DNA from: CAITZA01 sp937915285 | GTDB taxonomy: Bacteria; Desulfobacterota; Desulfomonilia; Desulfomonilales; Desulfomonilaceae | Assembly (NCBI GenBank): GCA_036821825.1 | Contig: DAISIV010000012.1 | Coordinates: 1-64,000, forward strand | Direction of reading: 5' to 3' | Length of the DNA: 64,000 nt | Part shown: positions 1-8,351 of the stretch, in pieces | Layout: the number at the start of each line of letters is the position of its first letter | Position numbering within the stretch: the stretch's first letter is position 1 | Translations under genes and position numbers: made by a program | Notes under the pieces: generated by a model | What the model saw: only the letters and a program-made list of their open reading frames with translations | Databases searched by the model: none | What the model was told of the DNA's origin: nothing

Positions 1-158
1 TTCCCGCAGGAGAGAAACAGAGGGACGCTAGCCTACGCGGCTAGAGCGTACTCGTAGTTATCGGCGAGTATATTTAATTCCAGCGGATTAACGAGTCACC
101 GGAAAGCTCGGCATGCAACCTTGACCTCAACTATCCCCGTCGAAACCAGGTCGCCCCC
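1..158 (-). ncRNA. ssrA: tmRNA (ssrA), 5' part, cut by the window edge
   Basis: Read on the minus strand from 158, the RNA begins GGGGGCGACCUGGUUUCGAC, the usual tmRNA 5' end that forms half of the tRNA-like domain. It continues into GGUUGCAUGCCGAG, another conserved tmRNA segment. The tag frame lies at 65..33 on the minus strand and reads ADNYEYALAA followed by UAG, ending in the expected ALAA degradation signal. The pseudoknots after the tag and the 3' tRNA-like half lie beyond the window. Its protein partner smpB is just upstream on the same strand. tmRNA rescues stalled ribosomes by tagging the unfinished protein for proteolysis. Confidence 0.96.
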
Positions 159-261
159 TTTCGACAAGTATTACTAATCTAAACCAAAAGACAATTAAAT
201 GAAAGATTAGTTTCCGAAAATGTTTCCTCAGACCAGACAAAAAGCCAGTGCTAACTGTCAA

Positions 262-729
262 TCAGCGATGTTTGAATTTCATCATTCGTTCGAGTTCTCG
301 CCTCTGGTCTTTTTTCTTGATAGTTTCCCGTTTGTCGTAATTTTTCTTGCCCCTGGCCAGTCCCATCTCAATCTTTACCTTGCCGTTCCTGAAATACATC
401 CTGAGTGGCACGAGTGAGTACCCACGTTCCGCCACTTTGCCGGTCAGCTTCCTGATCTCACGTTTGTGTACCAGTAGCTTGCGCTGTCTGAGCGGTTCAT
501 GATTCTCTCTGTTCGCCTGGGTATATGGTGATATGTGACAATCGACCAGAAATAACTCACCTTTTATTATCTTACCATAAGAGTCTGATAGATTAGCCTT
601 GCCGTCGCGCAAGGATTTAACCTCTGACCCTAAAAGACATATCCCAGCCTCGAAAGTATCCTCTATTTCGAAATTGAAAAATGCCTTACGGTTTTTGCAA
701 ATAATTTTTACGTGTTCTGTTTTGTTCAT
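262..729 (-). CDS. smpB: SsrA-binding protein SmpB
   Basis: A 155-residue protein of normal SmpB length. It binds tmRNA and mimics the codon-anticodon region in the decoding centre during trans-translation. Family signatures are visible: CKNRKAFFNFEIEDTFEAGI near the N-terminus, then GSEVKSLR, the KLLVHKREI segment and a basic Lys/Arg-rich tail (KKNYDKRETIKKKDQRRE). The tail follows the mRNA path in the ribosome. It starts 7 bases after the end of the EI gene and is followed by ssrA, so it may share a transcript with the PTS genes while sitting next to its RNA partner. I am certain of the identification. Confidence 0.97.
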   Translation of the reverse strand: MNKTEHVKIICKNRKAFFNFEIEDTFEAGICLLGSEVKSLRDGKANLSDSYGKIIKGELFLVDCHISPYTQANRENHEPLRQRKLLVHKREIRKLTGKVAERGYSLVPLRMYFRNGKVKIEMGLARGKKNYDKRETIKKKDQRRELERMMKFKHR

Positions 730-736
730 GGATATA

Positions 737-2530
737 TTAAGAATTGTTAAGGAAATAATCTTTTGGGAATCTCTCGATTATCCATGATTCAAGGAAGGTG
801 TGAATTTGAGACGCCTCCTGCATCTGAAATGCCTGATTGGTTAGTTCCAGGCACTCTTCCAGGGTTATGGAACGAATGAGTTTCTTGACTATGGGTATTG
901 ACAGCGCATTCATTGAAAGTTCGTTGATTCCAAGTCCTACAAGGATCGGCACATTAACAGGATCTCCTGCCATCTCACCGCACATTGACACATCTATGCC
1001 ACGGGCCTGGCCTGCGTTGACCACATGCCTGATCAACCTCAACACCGCGGGGTGGAGTGTATCATATAGGTAATTTACATGCTCATTAACGCGATCTATC
1101 GCCAAAGCGTACTGAATAAGGTCGTTGGTTCCGATGCTGAAGAAATCGACTTCCCTTGCTAGCAGATCAGCGATGGCAGCGGCGGATGGCACCTCAACCA
1201 GAATCCCCAGTTTGAAATTTTTTGAATAATCCAGGCCTTCAGCAGCCAGTTCATCCTTGGCGCGGTCGATCAGATGCTTTGTCGCCAGTATCTCGCTCAT
1301 GCAAGAGACCATGGGAATCATGATACGGCAGTTCCCGTGATAGGCGGCCCTGAGAATTGCCCGAAGCTGAACGTGGAAAATTTCCTTGTAACTCAGGCAC
1401 AGCCTGATTGCCCTGAGTCCCATCGCAGGGTTGGTTTCAGGCGGCAGGTTCAGGCTTGTAGCTATCTTGTCACCACCAACATCCAGAGTCCTTATGGTGA
1501 CCGGCTTGGGCCGATTGTGTTCCATCACGCGCCTGTAGGCCTCATACTGCTCTTCTTCCGAAGGTAGATCCTCTCGACCCAAGAACAGGTATTCGGTCCT
1601 GAAAAGTCCTATCCCCTCAGAGCCATGAATCAGGGCTATGTCCATCTCGTCGACCAGTTCGATATTGGCCATTATCCTGATTGAACGATTGCCGTCCCGC
1701 GTCACTGCAGGCAGTTGCCCAAACGCCATGAGAGACTGCTGGTAGTTCCGGAAGATGTCCTGCCTCTGTCGATACTTGAAAATCATCTCCGGGTCGGGAT
1801 TCAGTATTACAATGCCCGTGCTGCCGTCTACAACGATGGTGTCACCGGTTTGCACCATCCGGCTTATCTTTTCCATTCCTGTGACAGCGGGTATTTTCAG
1901 GGACCTGGCCATAATGGCCGTATGGGAAGTGCGTCCACCGACGTCAGTAACTATCCCCAAAACATCCTCACGCTTTATCTGGGCCGCATCCGCCGGTGAA
2001 AGATCATGTGCCACCAGAATAGAGTTGGGAGGAAGTTGATGGATTTTCTTCTCCGACGACAGACCCATCAGTATCCTGAGAATTCTCTCTCCCACAAAAT
2101 GAACATCCCGGGCTCTTTCCTTGAGGTATTCGTCCTCAATGGTGTCGAAAGCGGATGTAATCTTCATCATCACTTCAGAAAGGGCCCATTCAGCGTTCTG
2201 ACGATCTTCGGCAATTATTTTTTTTGTGCCCTCATATAGCATGCGATCGTGCAGGAGGAGTATGTGAGTATCCAGTATATAGGTGTGGTCTCCAAGAGGA
2301 TGGTCTGAATCTATATGCCCCTTAATGGTCTTGAGCCTCTGTGCGGCGCTTTCAACGGCATTTTCGAATCTCTGGATTTCAGCAGGAACCTCATCGGTTT
2401 GGAGGATGTAACATGGGCATATGTCACTGGCTACGCGTTCAATAAGAACCACTTGTCCGATTCCGACGCCTCCGGACACTCCGATCCCCCGGAGAATCAT
2501 GTTGGTGTGGGTGTCCTTGGGTGAAGGCAT
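737..2530 (-). CDS. ptsI: Phosphoenolpyruvate-protein phosphotransferase (PTS enzyme I)
   Basis: 597 residues, slightly longer than the usual 570-580. Enzyme I takes phosphate from PEP and passes it to HPr. The swivelling domain has the active-site motif GGRTSHTAIMARSLKIPAVTG minus its last residues, with the phospho-accepting histidine near residue 203. The PEP-binding TIM-barrel follows, with GSEGIGLFRTEYLF, TLDVGGDK, LVEVPSAA, FSIGTNDLIQY and the catalytic-cysteine motif CGEMAGD. The N-terminal HPr-binding domain is present. The gene follows HPr by 19 bases and precedes smpB. With only EIID and HPr upstream, the pathway is incomplete here, so the job may be regulatory rather than sugar uptake. 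Confidence 0.96.
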   Translation of the reverse strand: MPSPKDTHTNMILRGIGVSGGVGIGQVVLIERVASDICPCYILQTDEVPAEIQRFENAVESAAQRLKTIKGHIDSDHPLGDHTYILDTHILLLHDRMLYEGTKKIIAEDRQNAEWALSEVMMKITSAFDTIEDEYLKERARDVHFVGERILRILMGLSSEKKIHQLPPNSILVAHDLSPADAAQIKREDVLGIVTDVGGRTSHTAIMARSLKIPAVTGMEKISRMVQTGDTIVVDGSTGIVILNPDPEMIFKYRQRQDIFRNYQQSLMAFGQLPAVTRDGNRSIRIMANIELVDEMDIALIHGSEGIGLFRTEYLFLGREDLPSEEEQYEAYRRVMEHNRPKPVTIRTLDVGGDKIATSLNLPPETNPAMGLRAIRLCLSYKEIFHVQLRAILRAAYHGNCRIMIPMVSCMSEILATKHLIDRAKDELAAEGLDYSKNFKLGILVEVPSAAAIADLLAREVDFFSIGTNDLIQYALAIDRVNEHVNYLYDTLHPAVLRLIRHVVNAGQARGIDVSMCGEMAGDPVNVPILVGLGINELSMNALSIPIVKKLIRSITLEECLELTNQAFQMQEASQIHTFLESWIIERFPKDYFLNNS

Positions 2531-2549
2531 TATCTTATTGAAACTCCGA

Positions 2550-2837
2550 TTAGAAATTGTCCGATTCGTCTTTTTCGATTATTTCACAAATACTCTGGAT
2601 GGCATCCCTGGAGTCCGGGCCATTTCCTTTAATTATCAATTCACTCCCCGGGGTCGCGGCCAGCAGTAAAAGCCCCAGAACGCTTCTCGCATCGACTTCC
2701 ATGCCGTCCTTGACCAAAGTCACCTGACATTCATAGTTTCGCATCATCTGGACTACCACAGTAGCTACACGCGCATGCAATCCCATCTGATTGCCTACCA
2801 CTATTGTCTTCTCGATGAATTCTTCAGTCAAGTTCAC
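2550..2837 (-). CDS. ptsH: HPr phosphocarrier protein
   Basis: A 95-residue HPr. It carries phosphate on the histidine of the GLHAR motif (His21) from enzyme I to EIIA-type domains. The regulatory-serine region reads VDARSVLGLLLLAA, with Ser52 in the place of the Ser46 phosphorylated by HPr kinase in other bacteria; whether this organism has HPr kinase cannot be told from the window. Its start overlaps the EIID stop by four bases (ATGA), so the two are translationally coupled. EI lies 19 bases downstream. Confidence 0.95.
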   Translation of the reverse strand: MNLTEEFIEKTIVVGNQMGLHARVATVVVQMMRNYECQVTLVKDGMEVDARSVLGLLLLAATPGSELIIKGNGPDSRDAIQSICEIIEKDESDNF

Positions 2838-3601
2838 TGATTCCCTATCCAGATTCGTGCAACACCAAAAATTATTACCGCCGCAAGCGCCACCGGAAAC
2901 GTTACCTTGCTAACCGACAGACCCGAACGAATGGACAAGTAGCCTACCAAACCAGCTAACCCTAAATCAATAAGAGAAACCACACTATAGAATTTACCAA
3001 AAATTTTAAACTGATTCTGGTAACACTGCCACAGTAGAATTCCCGTTATGGCTCCCAGTGACAGACTCATCAAAAATCGCATGGAAGCGATCCACTTTTC
3101 GTTTCTCGCAGATTTAAACCTGTTAATAGCCGCCAGACCCTCTTCAAATCCCCACTTGAAACCCTTGACCCTGATATACAGGTTAGGCGCATTGTATATT
3201 AACAGAGCCAGGAAAGGGCCTGTGAACGAATCGGGAAAAACCAGCATAACCAGAACACCCACTACGGCCGCCAGAGGTTTCAGATTTCCCCAGAAAATGC
3301 GATCACCGTGGGCCGCCAGAGTGGCCATTATCCTGCGCCGGTAGGAACCAAGGTTGCCAGTCGAAAGGTCTCTCTCCAGCCGTGTGACCAGGCCCGCAAA
3401 TAACGGACTCATGCTCGGATGAGTATTTGCCGATTCCAACTGCCTTTTCAAAGCCTCACGAAATTTGCTCTCCGTTGAATGAAGGCATTTGAGGGCAGGG
3501 TAAATGCAATAGGTAAACCCGATATTCTGCATCCTCGGATAATTCCAAAGGCTCTCAAGCAAAAAAGACCTCAACCATACAGATCTGTTTACCCCAGCCA
3601 T
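2834..3601 (-). CDS. PTS mannose-family EIID component
   Basis: A membrane component of the mannose/fructose/sorbose PTS family. The N-terminal WLRSFLLESLWNYPRMQNIG, the following GFTYCIYPAL and the hydrophobic stretch LKPLAAVVGVLVMLVF are typical of EIID, which with EIIC forms the sugar channel. About 255 residues when started at the second Met (3601). An upstream ATG at 3634 gives 266 residues, but it lies upstream of the start point expected from the promoter seen at 3638-3666 and is not needed for the EIID fold. No EIIA, EIIB or EIIC gene lies upstream; the next gene to the right is divergent. Orphan EIID with HPr and EI is therefore the visible state. Confidence 0.85.
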   Translation of the reverse strand: MAGVNRSVWLRSFLLESLWNYPRMQNIGFTYCIYPALKCLHSTESKFREALKRQLESANTHPSMSPLFAGLVTRLERDLSTGNLGSYRRRIMATLAAHGDRIFWGNLKPLAAVVGVLVMLVFPDSFTGPFLALLIYNAPNLYIRVKGFKWGFEEGLAAINRFKSARNEKWIASMRFLMSLSLGAITGILLWQCYQNQFKIFGKFYSVVSLIDLGLAGLVGYLSIRSGLSVSKVTFPVALAAVIIFGVARIWIGNQ

Positions 3602-3637
3602 TCTGGAAATGCGAGAGGGACGAGAACTCACCATTGA

Positions 3638-3666
3638 ACATTAAACCACCGAAAAGGATGTGTCAA
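3638..3666 (-). promoter_or_regulatory. Sigma70-like promoter of the EIID-HPr-EI operon
   Basis: On the minus strand TTGACA (3666-3661), a 17-base spacer and TAATGT (3643-3638). It sits directly upstream of the EIID gene, which supports EIID being the first gene of the transcript and the downstream ATG (3601) being the start. Prediction from sequence only. Confidence 0.45.
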
Positions 3667-3986
3667 TCTACCAGAGGTTCCTAGTATACCATAAAATTCT
3701 GAATAATTAACTTCATGACTAAAAGGCTTTTCAAATCCCTGAAAGCCCAGGCTGAGTCACCAACCAAGTAGCTGACTCCTACCTGCAAATGCCTCAAATG
3801 GCCGACCCAAATTCCATGCCACCCCAGAAAAGCCTCTTCATAGACGCCCAAACCTCGAATCGATCGCATTCTAAACCTTAAGGCTTAAACTCACAAGTTT
3901 TTAAAAGGTGTAATGATGATCTCGAGCCAGGCATTAATTAATTCTGACAATTATCCGTAATTAATGATAAAATAGTCCAATATAAA

Positions 3987-4016
3987 TTGACAAAAGGGTG
4001 TTTGTTAGACTATAAT
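3987..4016 (+). promoter_or_regulatory. Sigma70 promoter of rlpA
   Basis: A consensus-like pair: TTGACA at 3987-3992, an 18-base spacer and TATAAT at 4011-4016. Transcription would start near 4023, leaving a leader of roughly 23 bases before the rlpA ATG at 4046. Both hexamers match consensus exactly. Confidence 0.7.
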
Positions 4017-4045
4017 GCATTATAAACCAATAGTTAGATTTAACG

Positions 4046-4621
4046 ATGATAAAACATATTTCAAAAATGTTATATTTGTTTGTAATGATATCTATTAGTA
4101 TTGGTTTATTCGGGTGCGGGGCCAGGTCGCAGTTGATGCAGGAAAATATTGCGAGTTCATACAAAATTAATGGGAAGACGTATCACACGATGAAAGCGGT
4201 GAGTCTCGGGCATGAGCAGCAAGGGGTGGCGTCGTGGTACGGTCCTGGATTTAACGGTAAGAAGACTGCGTCAGGCGAGACCTACAACATGTTTGACATG
4301 ACGGCGGCGCATAGTTCACTGCCTCTTGACACGGTCGTAAAGGTCAAAAACGTTAAGAATGACCGAGAGGTGGTAGTTCGGATTAACGACAGGGGTCCGT
4401 TTGTTGGAGACAGGGTGATAGACCTGTCTTTCACGGCTGCGCGCGAACTGGGCATGATAGGCCCTGGAACCGCTCCGGTGAGTCTGAAGGTAATCAAACC
4501 CGGCCTGACGCGGCTGGCGTCAAAAGCCTCTTCCAAGAAAATTGCCAAGTCTGAAGGCGTAATTCCCAATCCTTTTTTTTCCACCAAACGTTTGTGGCTA
4601 CTGGCATGGGGTAAGGACTAG
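4046..4621 (+). CDS. rlpA: RlpA-family septal ring lipoprotein (double-psi beta-barrel)
   Basis: 191 residues with an N-terminal lipoprotein signal: a hydrophobic stretch ending in the lipobox LFGC (Cys24), so it should be lipid-anchored. The RlpA barrel follows, with GVASWYGPGFNGKKTASGE and VVRINDRGPFVGDRVIDLS; the conserved Asp in RINDRGPF is the proposed catalytic residue in this family. Some RlpA proteins cleave naked glycan strands at division sites. The C-terminal SPOR domain found in many family members is absent; the tail is short and basic. It has its own strong promoter and no clear Shine-Dalgarno sequence. trmFO follows after 77 bases. Confidence 0.9.
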   Translation: MIKHISKMLYLFVMISISIGLFGCGARSQLMQENIASSYKINGKTYHTMKAVSLGHEQQGVASWYGPGFNGKKTASGETYNMFDMTAAHSSLPLDTVVKVKNVKNDREVVVRINDRGPFVGDRVIDLSFTAARELGMIGPGTAPVSLKVIKPGLTRLASKASSKKIAKSEGVIPNPFFSTKRLWLLAWGKD

Positions 4622-4698
4622 CGTTTTGTGGACAAGCCTGCTCTGATCTATTATTCTCAGCCTGTTAAAAATTTTATTCATTAAATGGTTTGCCTGGA

Positions 4699-6024
4699 AT
4701 GAGCATAACTATTATCGGAGGCGGTCTTGCTGGTTGCGAGGCTGCATGGGTGGCGAGTTCTTTCGGACTTAAGGTGAGGCTGCTCGAAATGAAGCCAGCA
4801 AGGTTTTCCCCGGCTCACAATTCTGTGGACCTTGCAGAGTTGGTATGTTCGAATTCCCTGAGGTCTGCCGAACTGTCGTCTGCAGTTGGGTTGCTCAAGG
4901 AAGAACTCAGGATTCTAGGGTCTTTAATCATCAATGTAGCGGACCAGACGGCTGTTCCGGCTGGCAGGGCGCTTGCCGTCGACAGAGATTTGTTTTCCAG
5001 GCTTGTTACCAGAAGAATTAATGAAAATGATCTTATAGAAGTTGAAAGGGCCGAGATTGACTCGATTCCGGACGCCGCTAATGGTCCTGTAATCATTGCG
5101 ACCGGACCTTTGACCTCCGAGGCGATGGCTGCTGAAATAGCCGGACTTGTGGGTGAAAAGAGCCTTTCATTTTATGATGCGATAGCCCCCATAGTGGCGC
5201 ATGACAGCCTGGACATGACCAAAATGTTCAGGGCGTCGAGATATGACGAAGGGGAGGGGGCTTATTTAAACGCCCCCATGGACCAGACTACTTACGAAAC
5301 ATTTGTGAACGCCATACTTGCCGCTGAAAAGGTGAATCCTCATCCATTCGAAGACATACAACATTTCGAGGGGTGTTTGCCCATAGAGGAGTTGGCCAGA
5401 AGAGGAATTCAAACATTGAGTTTCGGTCCCATGAAACCGGTCGGGCTCATTGATCCAGCGACCGGAAAGAGGCCCTACGCAGTGGTTCAACTCAGAGCGG
5501 AGAATGCCGGTGGGACTCTGTACAACCTCGTCGGTTTTCAGACCAAGATGACATACCCTGAGCAGCAGAGGATATTCAGGATGATCCCGGGTCTGGAGAA
5601 TGCGGAATTCGAAAGGCTGGGATCGGTCCACAGGAACACTTACCTGGACGCTCCGACTGTTCTGGATGATTATTCAAGATGTAAAAATTACCCACATGTA
5701 TTTTTTGCAGGTCAGATAACCGGTGTCGAGGGTTACGTTGAATCGACTGCGTCTGGTTTTGTTGTTGGACTTTATGCGTCCTTGTTTTCAACGGGAATCC
5801 AGCCGATCATTCCACCATCCAACACGGCCATAGGCGCACTGATGAAGCATACCCGAGACCTACCGGTGAAAAAATATGAGCCCATGAATGTCAACTATGG
5901 CATGATGGATGAAGTCAGGACTCGTTCTCGCAAGGAAAAGAAAGAACTCCGGGCCAAAATCGCCATGGAATCCATACGGTCCTGGAAATCGTGGATAGAC
6001 AGTTTGCCCAGTAACCGCTCCTGA
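4699..6024 (+). CDS. trmFO: Methylenetetrahydrofolate-tRNA-(uracil-5-)-methyltransferase TrmFO
   Basis: A flavoprotein that makes 5-methyluridine at position 54 of tRNA, using methylene-tetrahydrofolate as carbon donor. The N-terminal FAD motif is IIGGGLAGCEAAW. LVCSNSLRS, the AGRALAVDRDLFS segment, GLIDPATGKRPYAVVQLR and FFAGQITGVEGYVESTASG are hallmarks of TrmFO. At 441 residues it has the normal length. I start at ATG 4699, where the protein reads MSITIIGGG; a TTG three codons earlier is possible but adds residues not expected in the family. xseA begins 12 bases after the stop. Confidence 0.96.
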   Translation: MSITIIGGGLAGCEAAWVASSFGLKVRLLEMKPARFSPAHNSVDLAELVCSNSLRSAELSSAVGLLKEELRILGSLIINVADQTAVPAGRALAVDRDLFSRLVTRRINENDLIEVERAEIDSIPDAANGPVIIATGPLTSEAMAAEIAGLVGEKSLSFYDAIAPIVAHDSLDMTKMFRASRYDEGEGAYLNAPMDQTTYETFVNAILAAEKVNPHPFEDIQHFEGCLPIEELARRGIQTLSFGPMKPVGLIDPATGKRPYAVVQLRAENAGGTLYNLVGFQTKMTYPEQQRIFRMIPGLENAEFERLGSVHRNTYLDAPTVLDDYSRCKNYPHVFFAGQITGVEGYVESTASGFVVGLYASLFSTGIQPIIPPSNTAIGALMKHTRDLPVKKYEPMNVNYGMMDEVRTRSRKEKKELRAKIAMESIRSWKSWIDSLPSNRS

Positions 6025-6036
6025 TCGGGTGTAAGA

Positions 6037-7413
6037 ATGGAATTGCCCTCGCGACGAATTTACAGTGTATCCGAGCTAACGGATCAGATAAAGGCTACCC
6101 TGGAATCCAATTTTACATCGGTATGGGTGCAAGGCGAGGTATCCAACTACAAAAAAGCTCCGTCGGGCCATGCTTACTTTACGTTGAAGGATGAATCGTC
6201 GCAGATCAGATGCGTCATGTTCAAGCTTCAGAGCCGTTTCATGAAATTCCGGGTTGATGACGGCTTGAACGTTATCGCCTGGGGTCGTCTGAGCGTTTAT
6301 GGTCCTCGAGGTGATTATCAGTTATTAGTGGACACCATGGAGCCGGCCGGTATCGGAAGTCTCATGCTGTCATTTGAGCAACTCAAGATGAAGCTGGCCG
6401 CTGAAGGACTTTTTGATGAGACAAAAAAACGGATGTTGCCAAAATCCCCCGGAACAGTAGGGGTGGTGACATCCTCCACAGGGGCCGCTGTCAGGGACAT
6501 AATAAAAATAATCCACAGGCGTTCCCCAAACATGAATGTTTTAGTCAGTCCGGCGTCTGTTCAGGGTGATCGGGCGCCTCAGGAGATTGTTGAAGCCCTT
6601 GGCCGGATTTCGATGCAGGCGGACGTAGATGTAATAATAATTGGCCGTGGAGGTGGATCAACGGAGGATCTGTGGGCTTTCAACTCGGAGGACGTAGTGC
6701 GGGCAGTGGCCTTCTGTCCTAAACCTATTGTGAGCGCTGTGGGGCACGAAACTGACTTCACTCTTACTGATTTTGCCGCAGATGTAAGGGCCTCGACACC
6801 ATCAGCAGCGGCCGAACTGGTGGCCCCAGACGCCATGGAACAAAAAATGGCCGTTGAGGCATGTTTCTCGCGGCTGAAAAGCTCTGTTTACAACAGCCTG
6901 GAGAGGCGTTTGTCCGGGTTGCAGGAGTTACGCCGCAGATTGTATGATCCCCGGCGCTCGATTGTCCAAAAACGACAGCAGTTAGACGAGATGGCGATTC
7001 GCTTGGGTAACATCGTGCTCCGAAGCCTCGAGGCGCGTTCTAGGGATTGCGCTGATTTGAACCGAAGACTCAGGATTGATCTGTTGACGAGGAAACTGGC
7101 CCTTTGCAATGATGAGACACAGGTTCTCATTTCAAGGTTTTCCCGTTTAGTCAACTTGCGTCTGGATCAGGCAAGAAGTTCCCTGAAGGAACTTGCGGAA
7201 AGGATGGACAACCTGAGTCCACTCAAAACCCTGGCAAGGGGCTATTCTATAGCATTCAGACTGGATGACGGGAGGACGATCACTGATTCTGATACCGTTG
7301 CGTTGGGTGAGAGTCTGAGACTAAAACTTGCCAGGGGAGAATTGATCACACGGGTGGAACAAAAAATACGGAATCAAAAAGAGAAAGACCTATCAGGGAC
7401 CGATGAAGGATGA
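6037..7413 (+). CDS. xseA: Exodeoxyribonuclease VII large subunit
   Basis: 458 residues. The N-terminal OB-fold DNA-binding domain reads YSVSELTDQIKATLESNF, VWVQGEVSNYKKAPSGHAYF and AWGRLSVYGPRGDYQL. The catalytic domain has VGVVTSSTGAAVRDII, IIIGRGGGSTEDLWAFN, VSAVGHETDFTLTDFAADVR and STPSAAAELV. A coiled-coil region and LARGYSIAFRLDDGRTI close the protein. With XseB it degrades single-stranded DNA. The small subunit gene xseB usually follows directly but is not here; suhB overlaps the 3' end by 11 bases instead. XseB may be encoded elsewhere. Confidence 0.96.
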   Translation: MELPSRRIYSVSELTDQIKATLESNFTSVWVQGEVSNYKKAPSGHAYFTLKDESSQIRCVMFKLQSRFMKFRVDDGLNVIAWGRLSVYGPRGDYQLLVDTMEPAGIGSLMLSFEQLKMKLAAEGLFDETKKRMLPKSPGTVGVVTSSTGAAVRDIIKIIHRRSPNMNVLVSPASVQGDRAPQEIVEALGRISMQADVDVIIIGRGGGSTEDLWAFNSEDVVRAVAFCPKPIVSAVGHETDFTLTDFAADVRASTPSAAAELVAPDAMEQKMAVEACFSRLKSSVYNSLERRLSGLQELRRRLYDPRRSIVQKRQQLDEMAIRLGNIVLRSLEARSRDCADLNRRLRIDLLTRKLALCNDETQVLISRFSRLVNLRLDQARSSLKELAERMDNLSPLKTLARGYSIAFRLDDGRTITDSDTVALGESLRLKLARGELITRVEQKIRNQKEKDLSGTDEG

Positions 7414-8215
7414 CATGACTGTTAAACCTGATCTTGAAGATATACGCTTATTCATGCTGGATATTGCCGACACGGCCGGGCAAATCCTGATGTCCAATTT
7501 CAGGAAGGATCTGACCGTAGAATCAAAGGATGACCGAATAGGCGGAATCGACATAGTCACCAATGCCGACAAGGCATCGGAAGATGCCATAATAAAGCGG
7601 ATCAGTAAACGATTCCCGGACCATGATGTCCTTGCCGAGGAGACTTCAGGGGAGATAACAGGCTCACCCTGGCTCTGGGTCATAGATCCACTTGATGGCA
7701 CAGTGAACTTTGCTCATAACTATCCCCACTTTGCCATTTCAATAGCGCTGCTGGAAAGAGGGGATGTGATAGCCGGAGTTGTATGTGATCCTCTTAAGAA
7801 AGAGACATACCATGCTATCAAAGGGGTAGGGGCATTTCTGAACGGGAGGTCTATCCGGGTTTCAGGGGCCGATACCCTGAACAGAAGCATTGTGGGAACC
7901 GGATTCCCCTATGACAAGGCTTTTACGTCTGACAACAACCTAACCGAATTTTCGAAAGTCCTCCCAAAGGTTCAGGGTATGCGAAGGCTTGGTTCAGCGG
8001 CCCTTGACCTGGCCTATGTAGCCTGTGGCCGATTGGATGGTTTTTGGGAACTCAAACTGAAGCCATGGGACGTGGCCGCGGGAATTCTGCTGGTTGAGGA
8101 GGCTGGAGGCAATGTATCCAACCGTTTTGGGCAAGAATTCGATTTGTATAGCCCCAGCATATTGGCTACAAACGGGCTCATACATCAGGAGATGATCAAA
8201 GTCCTCAACGGATGA
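7403..8215 (+). CDS. suhB: Inositol-1-monophosphatase family protein (SuhB-like)
   Basis: 270 residues, the usual length for the Mg-dependent inositol monophosphatase family. Metal-binding motifs are complete: DIVTNADKASE, EE in LAEETSG, WVIDPLDGTVNFAH and KPWDVAAGILLVEEAGG. It should dephosphorylate inositol-phosphate or a related sugar phosphate; SuhB homologues can also affect ribosomal RNA transcription, which sequence cannot show here. It overlaps xseA by 11 bases, which implies co-transcription. A second in-frame Met four codons in is an alternative start. Confidence 0.92.
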   Translation: MKDDMTVKPDLEDIRLFMLDIADTAGQILMSNFRKDLTVESKDDRIGGIDIVTNADKASEDAIIKRISKRFPDHDVLAEETSGEITGSPWLWVIDPLDGTVNFAHNYPHFAISIALLERGDVIAGVVCDPLKKETYHAIKGVGAFLNGRSIRVSGADTLNRSIVGTGFPYDKAFTSDNNLTEFSKVLPKVQGMRRLGSAALDLAYVACGRLDGFWELKLKPWDVAAGILLVEEAGGNVSNRFGQEFDLYSPSILATNGLIHQEMIKVLNG

Positions 8216-8351
8216 AAACACTTCTTAGCTATCAATTATCAACGACGGTTGCTCAAGCTGCTTCAACAAAATGCGGTTTGTTTAAAAAAACATGAATCTT
8301 TGAGAGCCGAGCACAATTGGCTGAACTCTGATTTGGAAGGGAACCCGATTT

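Larger units (their letters stand above)
3635..4045. other. Intergenic region between divergent EIID and rlpA
   Basis: About 410 AT-rich bases between divergent genes. It holds the two predicted promoters listed separately (minus strand at its left end, plus strand at its right end). A 62-codon open frame on the minus strand (3681-3869) has no recognisable product or good ribosome binding site and I do not call it. I see no RNA gene in it. Confidence 0.6.

Noticed and set aside
3681..3869. 62-codon minus-strand frame between EIID and rlpA
   Set aside because: No ribosome site, no recognisable product, and it lies in a promoter region.
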